Below, piece after piece: positions 45,671-54,342 of a DNA stretch of 64,000 bases; position 1 is the first letter of the stretch; each line of letters starts with the position of its first letter. The stretch comes from Lachnospiraceae bacterium (lineage in GTDB: Bacteria > Bacillota > Clostridia > Lachnospirales > Lachnospiraceae). The DNA lies in assembly GCA_017399685.1 (NCBI GenBank), contig JAFQBM010000024.1, forward strand, positions 178,378-242,377, in the 5' to 3' direction. The position numbers and the translations under genes are program-made. The notes under the pieces are model-generated. The model saw only the letters and a program-made list of their open reading frames with translations, was not told where the DNA came from and made no database searches.

Positions 45671-46393
45671 ATGAGTATAACTGTGAAAAGAGGATATTCT
45701 CCAAATGATACAAGCGACTTTGGGAATAAATCGATTGAGAAATTACTTAAGGCCGGACAGGACTTACAGTATTTGTTAAATCACGGATATAATATAAAAG
45801 GAGCATCTACATTCGTAGGGAATCATTATATGCTGTCTGAACGACAGAGATTAGGACTGGTAAGAGCTGTTTCTTCAGAAGAAAGTCTTAAAATGAGAAA
45901 AAACAAGGAAATGGAACGGATTCCCCATGGAAGTATAGTAAATATTGATGGATTTAATACCATCATTACTTTGGAAGTTGCATTATCAGATTCATTATTA
46001 CTAAAGTGTATGGACGGAACTATTAGGGATTTGGCTGCACTTAGAGGTACTTATCGTTTGATTGATAAGACAGATACTGCTATTATGTTGATTGGTAAGA
46101 TTTTAGAAAAAAATGAGGTATCTAAAGTAGTGTTTTATCTGGATGCTCCGGTATCTAATTCTGGGAGATTAAAACAACGGATTATAGAATTACTAAATCA
46201 GTTTAATTTTGAGATACAAGTGGAAGTAATCCATAATGTTGATACTGTTTTAGAAAAGCTTGATAATGTAATAACCAGCGATGCCATTATTCTTGATAAA
46301 TGTATAAGTTGGATTAATTTGAATGCAAAAATTATAGAAGAAATGAATGAGGCATATCCATATATCGATTTTAGTTTATTAGCTAATTGTTAA
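45671..46393 (+). CDS. DUF434 domain protein
   Basis: 240 residues from ATG 45671 (ATG 45653 is in frame but less well placed). The N-terminal VKRGYSPNDTSDF and the VGNHYMLSERQRLGLVRAVSS stretch match DUF434. The C-terminal half (VVFYLDAPVSNSGRLKQRIIELL; SDAIILDKCISW) resembles the PIN/DUF5616-like domain that often follows it, with conserved Asp residues. Function is not established; a nucleic-acid role is inferred from the domain pairing. Downstream neighbour: endonuclease V. Confidence 0.72.
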   Translation: MSITVKRGYSPNDTSDFGNKSIEKLLKAGQDLQYLLNHGYNIKGASTFVGNHYMLSERQRLGLVRAVSSEESLKMRKNKEMERIPHGSIVNIDGFNTIITLEVALSDSLLLKCMDGTIRDLAALRGTYRLIDKTDTAIMLIGKILEKNEVSKVVFYLDAPVSNSGRLKQRIIELLNQFNFEIQVEVIHNVDTVLEKLDNVITSDAIILDKCISWINLNAKIIEEMNEAYPYIDFSLLANC

Positions 46394-46503
46394 AAGAGAA
46401 TGGAGAAAATGAAAATTTAGTATATGCAGTAGATATTGATTTGTGGTTCAACCATAGTTGTTGAAATTAAAGCAATCAACACAAGGGGAGGAAACATTAA
46501 CAT

Positions 46504-47178
46504 ATGGAAAAACAATTTATCAAAGAACAAGAAAAATTATTATCAAGAATTCAACTGGAAAATCAGGTTGATATAGGGAAGCTACATTTTATAGCTGGTG
46601 TAGATTTAGCATATTGGAAGGAAAAGGACGTTGAATATGCGGTTTGTTGTATCGTTGTAATTGATTATATAACGAAAGAAATTGTAGAAAGACAATGTTA
46701 CAGGGGAAGAATAGATGTGCCGTACATACCCGGATGTTTAGCGTTTAGAGAAATTGAACTTGTATTGAAAACAGTAGATTTATTAGAACATGAAATCGAA
46801 TTATATGTGTTTGATGGCAATGGTTATTTGCATCCAAGACATATGGGGTTGGCTACACATGCAGGAATATTACTGGATAAGCCTAGTATTGGAATAGCAA
46901 AATCCTATTTTAAAGTAGACAATGTAGATTATATAGAGCCTTCAAAAGAAGCCTCTGCATATCAGGATATTGTGATTGATCATGAAGTATATGGAAGGGT
47001 AGTTCGTACACAAAAGGACGTAAAACCAGTTTTTTTGTCAGTTGGTAATAAAATAGATATCGATACAGCTATGAAAGTTATATTCGATTTAGTAACAAAG
47101 GAAAGTCATATACCGATTCCTACAAGGTATGCAGATATTATGACACACGAAATGCGTAAGAAATATCAAGTGGGTTGA
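46504..47178 (+). CDS. nfi: Endonuclease V (deoxyinosine 3'-endonuclease)
   Basis: 224 residues, full length for the family. Mg2+-binding Asp in AGVDLAYW; wedge motif PYIPGCLAFREIE; catalytic region YVFDGNGYLHPRHMGLATHAG; and GIAKSYFKVD. It nicks DNA next to deaminated adenine (hypoxanthine). GGGAGG precedes the ATG. Lies between DUF434 and a small ORF/LRR pair; the three may be one transcript. Confidence 0.9.
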   Translation: MEKQFIKEQEKLLSRIQLENQVDIGKLHFIAGVDLAYWKEKDVEYAVCCIVVIDYITKEIVERQCYRGRIDVPYIPGCLAFREIELVLKTVDLLEHEIELYVFDGNGYLHPRHMGLATHAGILLDKPSIGIAKSYFKVDNVDYIEPSKEASAYQDIVIDHEVYGRVVRTQKDVKPVFLSVGNKIDIDTAMKVIFDLVTKESHIPIPTRYADIMTHEMRKKYQVG

Positions 47179-47195
47179 AGTAGGAGGATTGTTAT

Positions 47196-47318
47196 ATGAC
47201 AACAATAAAAGAATTACTGAATCAGATTGAAACCATGACGTTAGAAGAATTAGAGGCATATAAAAATGGGACGGATACAAAACGTATTTTGAAGGAGGGG
47301 TTACTTGCTCATGAATGA
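47196..47318 (+). CDS. Short ORF upstream of and overlapping the LRR gene
   Basis: 40 residues, MTTIKELLNQIETMTLEELE, AYKNGTDTKRILKEGLLAHE. AGGAGG is 8 bases before ATG. Its end (ATGAATGA) overlaps the ATG of the LRR gene by 8 bases, a typical coupling arrangement. Predicted helical; function unknown. Confidence 0.55.
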   Translation: MTTIKELLNQIETMTLEELEAYKNGTDTKRILKEGLLAHE

Positions 47319-48765
47319 ATTTACTATGTGGGAAAATAAGATTGTTTTTAAAGAGGGAATGTTCTTATATCTGGATGGCAAAGGAAATAACTCTTTTATA
47401 TGTGAGGAATGTGCTGGGAGAATAGAGGCAGATTATTATGATTATCAGGCAAGTATGGATGTAAATAGGGGAGGCATTGACCCTGAAGTATGTTATCCTG
47501 GGAGAGGCTTTGTTAAGGGGGAAAATGGTAGGTGGGAGTATAAGAAACCATATAAGATAGAGAAGTTAAAAGGGGAAGAGAATGTGGTTCCCATAGAGGA
47601 AGAATTTACGATTCCATCCGTTGTGGATGGAACCATTAAAATCAATGTGATTCGAAGAGAGGCTTTTTATCAGTGTGAGGCTTTAAGAAAACTTGTGATT
47701 CCAAAATCCATAAAAGTGATTGAAACTGGAGCTTTTACGGGGTGTACGAATTTAAGGGAAATAGTGGTAGAAGGTGAAATTGTCAAAATCGAAGAAAATG
47801 CATTTTTAGATACAGATTATTATAACCATGAAGAGAATTGGGAGAATGGTGCGATATATTTAGGCGGATGGTTGTTGAAGGTAAGAACGGAAACGGAAGG
47901 CAGTTTTTGTGTGAAAGAAGGTACGATTGGTATTGCAGACAAGGCATTTGAAAAATGTAGCAAACTAACGGAAATTATGATGCCGGAAACCATTGATTAC
48001 ATTGGAGGGTATGCATTTGTTGATTGCAGTAATTTAACTAACATTTCATTTCCTGAGAAAGTAAAAAAATTTGGGGTAGGTGTATTAAGCGGATGTATTT
48101 CACTGGAAAATGTGAAATTACCGACAGGTGTTAAAAATATTGCAGGTATGTTTAAAAATAATCAGAACCTTAGAGGCGCACATCTTCCAGAGGGAATTGA
48201 AACGATTGGAAATAGTGCATTTGAAAATTGCACGAATTTATATGAAATCAGATTACCAGACAGCATTAAAAGTATTTCAAGGACTGCTTTTCACAATACA
48301 GGTTATATGAATGAGAAAGCAAACTGGAAAGATGGAGCATTATATCTAAGTCACTGGCTCATTGATGTGGATAAATCTTTGATTGGTAAATTTAACATCG
48401 AGGATGGAACCATAGGCATTGCAGATGAAACCTTTGGAACATCGTTTTGGGGAAGCGGAAAATCATGTGCTTTGCTGACAGAGATAGAAATACCAGAAAC
48501 AGTGAAATACATAGGTCAAGGAGCGTTTTGCGGATGTGTGAAACTGAAAAAAATCAAAATACCTAGCGGGGTAGAAAATCTTAGTCAGGATATATTTAGA
48601 GACTGTACAAATTTAAAAGAAGTCTGGCTTCCAAAAGGGATTAAATCAATCGGTTACTGGCCTTTCTTTCGATGTGAGAAGGTGACTGCAATTGTAGCAG
48701 CAGGGTCCTTTGCAGAAACTTATATGAAGAAAAATAAAATCGCATATAAGACGTATGAAGATTAA
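47311..48765 (+). CDS. BspA-type leucine-rich repeat protein
   Basis: 484 residues with LRR_5 repeats: AFYQCEALRKLVIPKSIKVI, AFEKCSKLTEIMMPETIDYI, AFENCTNLYEIRLPDSIKSI and others. No signal peptide or anchor is visible, unlike many BspA-like surface proteins; the N-terminus has a CEEC pair (FICEECAGRIEADYYD). It is probably cytoplasmic or a protein-binding scaffold. A GALYL/GAIYL ... HWLI/GWLL segment is repeated twice between LRR blocks. The start at ATG 47311 is inferred from overlap with the upstream small ORF. Confidence 0.82.
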   Translation: MNEFTMWENKIVFKEGMFLYLDGKGNNSFICEECAGRIEADYYDYQASMDVNRGGIDPEVCYPGRGFVKGENGRWEYKKPYKIEKLKGEENVVPIEEEFTIPSVVDGTIKINVIRREAFYQCEALRKLVIPKSIKVIETGAFTGCTNLREIVVEGEIVKIEENAFLDTDYYNHEENWENGAIYLGGWLLKVRTETEGSFCVKEGTIGIADKAFEKCSKLTEIMMPETIDYIGGYAFVDCSNLTNISFPEKVKKFGVGVLSGCISLENVKLPTGVKNIAGMFKNNQNLRGAHLPEGIETIGNSAFENCTNLYEIRLPDSIKSISRTAFHNTGYMNEKANWKDGALYLSHWLIDVDKSLIGKFNIEDGTIGIADETFGTSFWGSGKSCALLTEIEIPETVKYIGQGAFCGCVKLKKIKIPSGVENLSQDIFRDCTNLKEVWLPKGIKSIGYWPFFRCEKVTAIVAAGSFAETYMKKNKIAYKTYED

Positions 48766-48812
48766 AATGTAATTATGAAAAAAGTCATGAAAAAGAACAA
48801 TCGGGGGCTAAC

Positions 48813-48929
48813 ATGTCAATTAATTTTTATGAACTCAAATATTTAATTGTGGATAGTTTTTATTGTGACGCATTGTTAAATGCCTATACATATGAGCAGG
48901 CATGGGAAGATGTTATGAATCATTCTTAG
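48813..48929 (+). CDS. Short ORF, possible remnant
   Basis: 38 codons, MSINFYELKYLIVDSFYCDA, LLNAYTYEQAWEDVMNHS. The ribosome binding site is poor (GGGGGCTAAC). It could be the start of a broken gene that continues in the following remnants. Low confidence. Confidence 0.3.
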   Translation: MSINFYELKYLIVDSFYCDALLNAYTYEQAWEDVMNHS

Positions 48930-48998
48930 GATATATCAGAAGCAATGATATAGAATGTGTGGTAGCGGTTTCAACACTGTGATAAGGTTAAAACTGAG

Positions 48999-49356
48999 AC
49001 ATAAATTAAAGCTAATAGAATACGACCTGTCAAATATAAAAGAAGTATTTCTTTACTTAAAAGTTTAGATGTTAAGAGCATTTTAAGTGAGGATGAGTTA
49101 GAATATCTGGAAGAGGATATTGCAGTTATGAAGGAGAGGGCTGCCTTTTGAAAAAGGAAAAATAGCAACGAGAATATTATAATTTAAGAAAAGACATTTA
49201 GAAACCTTTGTGCAGTTGAATAAGGTAATGAAGGACTGCGATTTAGTTGTGTTTTATGATAATACAGAGTGTTTTTAAAGATTTGCAATCTGTAGGAATG
49301 GAGAATTGGTGAGAAAATCAAAAAGTATTCCCAGGTGTTTTGAAAAAGTGGAAGTA
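48999..49356 (+). pseudogene. Zeta-toxin-like gene remnants
   Basis: Around 49000-49151 a frame without start reads RSISLLKSLDVKSILSEDEL and ends MKERAAF. Around 49198-49356 another reads FVQLNKVMKDCDLVVFYDN, TECF, TAA, RFAICRNGELVRKS. The Y-D-N-T ... R-F-A-I-x-R-N-G pattern resembles the C-terminal part of zeta-toxin/UDP-N-acetylglucosamine kinase proteins, split by an in-frame stop. Only fragments survive. Confidence 0.4.
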
Positions 49357-49396
49357 TAGCATTAAGGATAACAGAAATACAAAAATGATGAATGAA

Positions 49397-49468
49397 AGGC
49401 TTGTACCATGAAATTAATGGTAAACGACAATAATGCGTCTACCAATTAATGCGAAACGTACAAGCCTT
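49397..49468. repeat. Long imperfect inverted repeat
   Basis: AAAGGCTTGTAC and GTACAAGCCTTT form a perfect 12-bp outer stem; after an internal loop, ATTAATGGTAAACG pairs with CGTCTACCAATTAAT around a 9-base loop. T-rich sequence follows on the + side. It may be a terminator shared with the minus-strand ORF that ends just beyond it, or a small mobile or structured element. Confidence 0.6.
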
Positions 49469-49481
49469 TATTTATATTTTT

Positions 49482-49637
49482 TTATTGTTCTGAAAGAGGG
49501 ATACCATTTAATCCTTGCATATATGCAATCACTAATTTTTTTCTTTCAGCTGAATTACTAAGTTTCCAATTATTCTTCCACAAAGGGCGATAATTAGGAA
49601 ACTTATTTTTATTATATAATGACTTTTTATTTCTCAT
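49482..49637 (-). CDS. Small ORF on the minus strand (51 aa)
   Basis: MRNKKSLYNKNKFPNYRPLW, KNNWKLSNSAERKKLVIAYM, QGLNGIPLSEQ. The amino-acid pattern looks protein-like (basic start, helical end) but there is no clear ribosome binding site, and no family is recognised. The long hairpin lies immediately downstream. Confidence 0.35.
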   Translation of the reverse strand: MRNKKSLYNKNKFPNYRPLWKNNWKLSNSAERKKLVIAYMQGLNGIPLSEQ

Positions 49638-49754
49638 TAGAAGCTAAATGAGATTGACTATAAACTCAAATGAGTTTGTAATGATAAATGAACGATAAAT
49701 AAATTAATACTTAATTTAGTTTTAGAGAAAATGTTTTTAAAGGAGAAGAATAAT

Positions 49755-49910
49755 ATGAAAGTAGTATTGTGCTTACTGGGTATAGCAATATTGGCTTGGA
49801 TAGGTTCAAGCATTTTGAGTTTTTTTAGTGTAATTGCAAAAGGTGCTATAGTTTTATAGATTCTATATTTAATGGGAATGTTGATTTTTAAATTATTTGG
49901 TAATGATTAA
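49755..49910 (+). CDS. Small membrane protein, interrupted by TAG
   Basis: AAAGGAG precedes ATG 49755. The frame MKVVLCLLGIAILAWIGSSI, LSFFSVIAKGAIVL ends at TAG (49857-49859), after 34 residues. Beyond the TAG the same frame continues ILYLMGMLIFKLFGND to TAA (49910), another hydrophobic helix. It may be a 34-residue single-pass peptide or a nonsense allele of a two-helix protein. Confidence 0.45.
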
Positions 49911-49939
49911 TTTTATAAGGACAGAAGGGGGAATTTAAT

Positions 49940-50104
49940 ATGTCGGAATATACAAGAATAGAATATATATGTTCATTTTGTGGAATGAAGACTAGCAGAG
50001 CGGTATCTTGTGGAAGACCTTCACCTGGTGTATGTAGCAAAAAAGGAAAGACAAAAAATGGACAAGGAAAACCACATACATGGAGAATAAATAGAAGATT
50101 TTAA
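49940..50104 (+). CDS. Small Cys-rich protein (54 aa)
   Basis: MSEYTRIEYICSFCGMKTSR, AVSCGRPSPGVCSKKGKTKN, GQGKPHTWRINRRF. Four Cys (C-x2-C then C-x8-C) suggest a zinc-binding knuckle. AAGGGGG is upstream of the ATG. Function unknown; the spacing and ribosome binding site support a real gene. Confidence 0.55.
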   Translation: MSEYTRIEYICSFCGMKTSRAVSCGRPSPGVCSKKGKTKNGQGKPHTWRINRRF

Positions 50105-50646
50105 AAATGAGAATTATATAGCTTTTAAGATAAATGTTAAATTTTATGTATTAAACGTCTTTTTAGGATACGTATAATGGATTTTATTATGAGTAAAATT
50201 TGAAAAATTTATTTTGAATGTATGTTATAGATGTGATTGTAAATCAAGTCACACATATGTGTGTACGAACTGCATATAAGTTTTAAGTAACTAATAAAGA
50301 GACAGGAGGAATCTAGTCTCTTTTGCATTGTAAATAAAAATTAAAACATGTAACCATAGGGAAGCGAATTACAGTCTCCCTTTTCTTATGCAAAAAATAG
50401 GGTAAAGGCCCAATAGTAAATATCTATTCATCATCATTCTGTGAGATGATAGCCCAAACATCAAAAAAGTCTAAATAGTTTAGACTAAAAGTTGACTCTT
50501 ATCGTTAAAAAAATTAAAAGTTGGATGATGCAGGTGTAGATATAAGGTCTAAATTATAATATAAATACCTGACAACATTCGTGTTAAATTGTGTTAAATC
50601 TTAAAATTAAACATGTGTTTTAATGTTAAAAAGTTAAAATTAATGA
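50105..50646 (+). other. Long non-coding gap with hairpins
   Basis: No convincing ORF. It contains the terminator at 50296-50325, an AGGGAAG...CTCCCTT hairpin near 50355-50382, a perfect AGTCTAAA/TTTAGACT hairpin (50468-50486, loop TAG), and an AT-rich TTAAACA/TGTTTAA-like palindrome near 50606-50626 just upstream of the ATPase promoter, a possible operator. Confidence 0.5.
50296..50325 (+). terminator. Intrinsic terminator
   Basis: AAAGAGAC (50296-50303) pairs with GTCTCTTT (50316-50323). The T-run is short. Confidence 0.6.
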
Positions 50647-50675
50647 TTGAATTTTACATGAATTAGTATTATACT
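50647..50675 (+). promoter_or_regulatory. Promoter of the AAA/DUF4143 ATPase gene
   Basis: TTGAAT (50647-50652), 17 bases, TATACT (50670-50675), ending 26 bases before the gene, giving a very short leader. Confidence 0.5.
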
Positions 50676-50701
50676 ATGGTCATATTGTATGGAGGGCTGT
50701 T

Positions 50702-51997
50702 ATGTATAGAAAGATTATGAGCTTTTTGGAACAATGGAAAAAAAGTCAACATCGTAAACCATTAATTTTACAAGGAGCAAGACAGGTTGGAAAAACTTAT
50801 TCCATTTTAGAGTTTGGACGTACTCATTATGAAAATGTTGCATATTTTAATTTTGAAACGAATCCAAAATTAAATGAGACTTTTGGGGAAAATATAAGTC
50901 CGGAATATTTGATACCTATTTTATCTCATATTGCAGGGCAGACGATAGTGAAAGAAAAGACGCTTATTGTGTTTGATGAAGTGCAGCTTTGTGAAAGGGC
51001 ATTAACTTCGCTTAAGTATTTTTGCGAGGATGCACCGGATTATCATATTATTGTAGCAGGCAGCTTGCTCGGTGTGGCTGTTAATAGGAAGGAGTTTTCT
51101 TTTCCTGTAGGAAAAGTTGATATAAAGACGTTATATCCTATGGATATGGAAGAATTTATGTTGGCTCTCGGCGAAGATATGTTAGTAGCACAAATAAAGG
51201 AGCATTTTAATGAGAATACACCCATGCCATCTGCTTTACATGATAAGGCTATGCAGCTTTATCGTAAATATCTTGTGGTTGGCGGAATGCCGGAATGTGT
51301 AATGCTGTTTACCCAAACAAAAGATTACATTCTTGTGCGACATACACAGGATACCATACTTGCAAGTTATCTCAATGATATGAGTAAATACAATAATTTG
51401 AATGAAATTAAGAAAACCAGACTTGCTTATAATAATATTACGGTTCAGCTTTCGAAGAAGAATACACGTTTTCAATATAAGTTGATGAAAAAAGGAGGGC
51501 GGGCTTCTGAATTTGAGAATGCGATTGAATGGCTGTGTTTATCTGGAATTGTATCGCAAGTCTACAGGGTGGAGCAAATCAAAAAGCCTTTAGAGAATTA
51601 CCATGATATAGATGCCTTTAAGATTTATGTTTCCGATTTAGGGTTGCTTTGTGCGAAGAAAGATTTAGTTGCTAATGATGTATTATATATGGTTGAGGAA
51701 CTGAATGATTTTAAAGGGGGGATGGTTGAAAACTATGTAAATGTGCAACTTTCTATTAATGGTTATAAAACCTACTATTGGGAATCTGAACGTAGAGCCG
51801 AAATTGATTTTGTTATTCAGCGTGATGGACAGATTATTCCCATCGAGGTTAAGTCTGCTGATAACACCAGAGCAAAAAGTTTGAAAGTTTATATGGAAAC
51901 CCATAAACCAGCATATGCGATTAAACTTTCTACTAAAAATTTTGGCTTTGAAGATAATAAAAAGAATGTTCCTCTTTATGCTGCATTTTGTATTTAA
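50702..51997 (+). CDS. AAA ATPase with C-terminal DUF4143 (nuclease-like) domain
   Basis: 431 residues, the usual length for the AAA_14-DUF4143 family. Walker A is LQGARQVGKTYS (about residues 23-34); Walker B is TLIVFDEVQLCERALTSLKYF. The C-terminal DUF4143 part contains ESERRAEIDFVIQRDGQIIPIEVKS, the E-x-D ... E-V-K pattern of PD-(D/E)XK nucleases. The family is widespread in gut bacteria, often mobile, and function is unproven; a DNA-related role is inferred. It has its own promoter and GGAGGG ribosome binding site. Confidence 0.87.
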   Translation: MYRKIMSFLEQWKKSQHRKPLILQGARQVGKTYSILEFGRTHYENVAYFNFETNPKLNETFGENISPEYLIPILSHIAGQTIVKEKTLIVFDEVQLCERALTSLKYFCEDAPDYHIIVAGSLLGVAVNRKEFSFPVGKVDIKTLYPMDMEEFMLALGEDMLVAQIKEHFNENTPMPSALHDKAMQLYRKYLVVGGMPECVMLFTQTKDYILVRHTQDTILASYLNDMSKYNNLNEIKKTRLAYNNITVQLSKKNTRFQYKLMKKGGRASEFENAIEWLCLSGIVSQVYRVEQIKKPLENYHDIDAFKIYVSDLGLLCAKKDLVANDVLYMVEELNDFKGGMVENYVNVQLSINGYKTYYWESERRAEIDFVIQRDGQIIPIEVKSADNTRAKSLKVYMETHKPAYAIKLSTKNFGFEDNKKNVPLYAAFCI

Positions 51998-52011
51998 AGT
52001 TAAGGTAAGAA

Positions 52012-52254
52012 ATGAAAACAGATAAAAGTGATGATCCAACAGCAGTTATACAGAATTGGATGTGAAATAGGGATGTTATGGATTTTTGGGGATTATAGGA
52101 AAGACTCCATAATCCGAATTTAACCCCCTCGAATTCGATGGGGTTAAAAAGCAGGCTGGAGCAAATACATATAATGTCAACAAAGCCTGTACAAATCCGG
52201 TTTTGTAAGAGGGTATGCTGGCAGAAATCGTAAATCAGGATAATGAAGTACTTT
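52012..52254 (+). pseudogene. KilA-N domain protein remnant
   Basis: From ATG 52012: MKTDKSDDPTAVIQNWM, TGA, NRDVMDFWGL, TAG, ERLHNPN; then in a shifted frame QAGANTYNVNKAC. This follows the order of the KilA-N domain (D-P-T-A-V-I-Q-N-W-M-R-N-R ... E-x-L-N-P-x-F ... G-A-N-x-F), with Arg (CGA) and Trp (TGG) codons turned into stops plus a frameshift. A decayed phage-type gene. Confidence 0.5.
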
Positions 52255-52274
52255 TGACAAAGGGGGGATGAAAG

Positions 52275-52845
52275 ATGATTTATGTCACAGGGGATTGTCA
52301 TGGTGAATTTCATAGATTTTCAACGAAATTATTTCCCGAGCAACACACAATGAGCAAAGACGATATCATTATAATTTGTGGAGATTTCGGTGGTATTTGG
52401 TGCGAAGAAGGAAGTAGTGAACAAAAAGAAGAAAACTATTGGTTAGACTGGTTGAATGATAAAAATTTTACTACAGTTTTTGTGGATGGAAATCATGAGA
52501 ATTTTGAACGATTATATAGCTATCCTGAAATTGAATGGAATGGTGGAAGAGTGCATCAGGTGGGAACAGGAGTTACCAATGGATGAAGAAATGGAGCATG
52601 GGAGAATGTCTTTGGAAAAGTGTAATTATAATGTTGACTACATTATTACCCATTGTGCTCCCTCAAAATTAATAAAAAATAATATTGAAAGAAAAGATGA
52701 GCCGGATAGATTAACAGAATACTTTGATGAGTTAGTTGCAAATATAACTTTCAAAAAATGGTTTTTTGGACACTATCATGAAGATAAAGTAATTGATGAG
52801 AAATTTAGACTATTATATAAAGATATGATAGAGATTAATACATAA
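52275..52845 (+). pseudogene. Metallophosphoesterase with internal deletion
   Basis: The first part (MIYVTGDCHGEFHRF, ICGDFGGIW, VDGNHENFERLY) has the G-D-x-H, G-D-x-x and G-N-H-E metal motifs of calcineurin-like phosphoesterases. After HQV near 52560 the frame changes, and in another frame the protein resumes WEQELPMDEEMEHGRMSLEK, YIITHCAPS, FFGHYHED. About 50 residues of the middle are missing, so the two halves are joined out of frame. Probably non-functional. Confidence 0.7.
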
Positions 52846-52979
52846 AAGCATGAAAATCTGCTTTAATGAAATTTAATGAAGCACGTTTCACTGAAATATA
52901 CTTCACTAAAAACGAAATAAACATAAATATGTTACAATGAAAAATAAATAACAAATACGAAGTTTGTGGGAGAGATACC

Positions 52980-53402
52980 GTGAAGATAATGATTTTTATA
53001 GAGGGAACAACATTTTATACAAAACCTATCTTATTTCTCTTTACTAAATATGGATATGAGCCAATAGGTAATGCGGTACAAATTGTCAATGCATTATATG
53101 ATAAAGGTTATGAGATTTATCTTTGTTCCTATGTCCGTAAAGCAAGGTATCATTTTATAAAATCAATTATGGATTTTTATGGTATGAAATATACAGATAT
53201 TCTTTGTAGAGACAAAGGAGAGACATATAGTGAAATTGTTGAACATCTTAGCCCTGACATATTAATTGAGGATGATTGTAAAAGTATTGGTGGAGAGAAA
53301 AAATGCTGTATAACAAATGTAAAAGAAGAAATAAAAGCTAATATTCAATCTATTATTGTTCCTGAATTCGGAGGTATTGATGGCATTAAATTAAAATGTT
53401 AA
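52980..53402 (+). CDS. HAD-like protein, possibly inactive
   Basis: 140 residues, GTG start after GGGAGAG. The fold order looks HAD-like: MIFIEGTTFY at strand 1, then YEIYLCSYVRKARYHFI, DILCRDKGETYSEIVEHL, and a late acidic motif DILIEDDCKSIGG. The first motif has Glu where the catalytic Asp pair D-x-D would be, so phosphatase activity is doubtful. It is probably a member of a small family with this E-G-T variant. Confidence 0.6.
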   Translation: MKIMIFIEGTTFYTKPILFLFTKYGYEPIGNAVQIVNALYDKGYEIYLCSYVRKARYHFIKSIMDFYGMKYTDILCRDKGETYSEIVEHLSPDILIEDDCKSIGGEKKCCITNVKEEIKANIQSIIVPEFGGIDGIKLKC

Positions 53403-53504
53403 ATTATTTTTGATAGAAAAATAAAATTGGTATCTGTAGAATGAAAAGGAATCTAATTTATAAAAAATAATAAATATCGTGAATGAACAAAGGAGGCAAA
53501 TGTA

Positions 53505-54128
53505 ATGTCATATATATTTCTGCATGGTCTGGGGCAGACTCCTGCCAGTTGGGAAAAAACGATGCATCATCTTGCACAAAGCACTGATATTTTTTGTCCC
53601 AGCCTTCCAGAACTGATAAATGGAAGAGAAATCACTTATAAAAATTTATATCAGGGATTTTCTGAATTTTGTAAGAAGTTTTCTGATGATATTCATCTAT
53701 GTGGGTTGTCCTTAGGGGGAATACTTGCCTTGCAATATGGAATTGAAAATCCAGAAAAAGTAAAATCTTTAGTGTTAATTGGTACACAGTATGTTATGCC
53801 GAAAGGACTTTTAACAGTTCAAAATGCTATTTTTCGATTTATGCCAAGTTCAATGTTTCAGGAAATGGGATTCCAAAAAGAAGATTTTATAAAATTATCA
53901 AAATCAATGATGGAGTTAGACTTTAGTCATAATCTAAAAAAAATTTCCTGTCCGGTTCTTGTAGTTTGCGGTGAAAAAGATAGTGCTAATAGGAAGGCTT
54001 CAAAAGGGCTGATGAAACTATTACCTAATGCAGAAATTCAAATCATAAAAGATGCCAAGCATGAGGTAAATGAAGATGCATCAGAACGTTTGGGTGCAGT
54101 TCTTAATAAGTTCTATTCTGGACGTTAA
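53505..54128 (+). CDS. Alpha/beta hydrolase
   Basis: 207 residues, cytoplasmic. Oxyanion motif FLHGLGQTPASW; nucleophile elbow LCGLSLGGILAL (Ser); acid in VVCGEKDSANRK; His in IKDAKHEVNEDA. It resembles small esterases/carboxylesterases of the MhpC group. AAAGGAGG is optimally placed before the ATG. The substrate is unknown. Confidence 0.85.
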   Translation: MSYIFLHGLGQTPASWEKTMHHLAQSTDIFCPSLPELINGREITYKNLYQGFSEFCKKFSDDIHLCGLSLGGILALQYGIENPEKVKSLVLIGTQYVMPKGLLTVQNAIFRFMPSSMFQEMGFQKEDFIKLSKSMMELDFSHNLKKISCPVLVVCGEKDSANRKASKGLMKLLPNAEIQIIKDAKHEVNEDASERLGAVLNKFYSGR

Positions 54129-54171
54129 AAGAAAATGAAAATTTTTATCAAATAAAAAAATAAAAAAAGCA

Positions 54172-54200
54172 TTGACAAATTTTTAATATTAAATTAGAAT
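54172..54200 (+). promoter_or_regulatory. Strong SigA promoter of the ABC transporter operon
   Basis: TTGACA (54172-54177), 17-base spacer, TAGAAT (54195-54200). Transcription would start at the beginning of the structured leader. Confidence 0.75.
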
Positions 54201-54206
54201 CTAAAA

Positions 54207-54290
54207 AACAACAGAATATTCCAGTGAGGGAGTAGTGGCGTGAATGCGTGGCAAGTCAACATACTGACTTTATAGTCTGGCTTGTCTTAA
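54207..54290 (+). ncRNA. Structured leader, resembles yybP-ykoY (Mn2+) riboswitch
   Basis: Between promoter and terminator lies GTGAGGGAGTAGTGGCG and, after 15 bases, AAGTCAACATACTGAC, then GACT-TTAT-AGTC and GGCTTGTC pairing back to GGCAAGTC. The GGGAGTAG and CAACATACT pair of loop motifs is characteristic of the yybP-ykoY class that senses Mn2+. The closing P1 helix is not obvious, so the assignment is tentative; at minimum it is a folded regulatory leader. Confidence 0.5.
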
Positions 54291-54296
54291 AAAACG

Positions 54297-54342
54297 AGAC
54301 TCATGTATTGCAATATAGCTATGCATGGAGTCTATTTTTTTA
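54297..54342 (+). terminator. First leader terminator of the ABC operon
   Basis: AGACTCATG (54297-54305) pairs with CATGGAGTCT (54324-54333), followed by ATTTTTTTAT. It lies between the structured leader and the coding region, so it acts as a riboswitch or attenuator terminator. Confidence 0.75.

Noticed and set aside
38014..52254. Reassignment of TAG to glutamine, suggested by in-frame TAG in several genes
   Set aside because: Core genes such as aspS and the (p)ppGpp synthetase gene end in TAG, and neighbouring broken genes also contain TGA, TAA and frameshifts. Ordinary pseudogene decay explains it better.
52456..52845. Independent 129-codon gene
   Set aside because: It reads as the out-of-frame second half of the metallophosphoesterase starting at 52275; its first third overlaps the first half in a meaningless frame.
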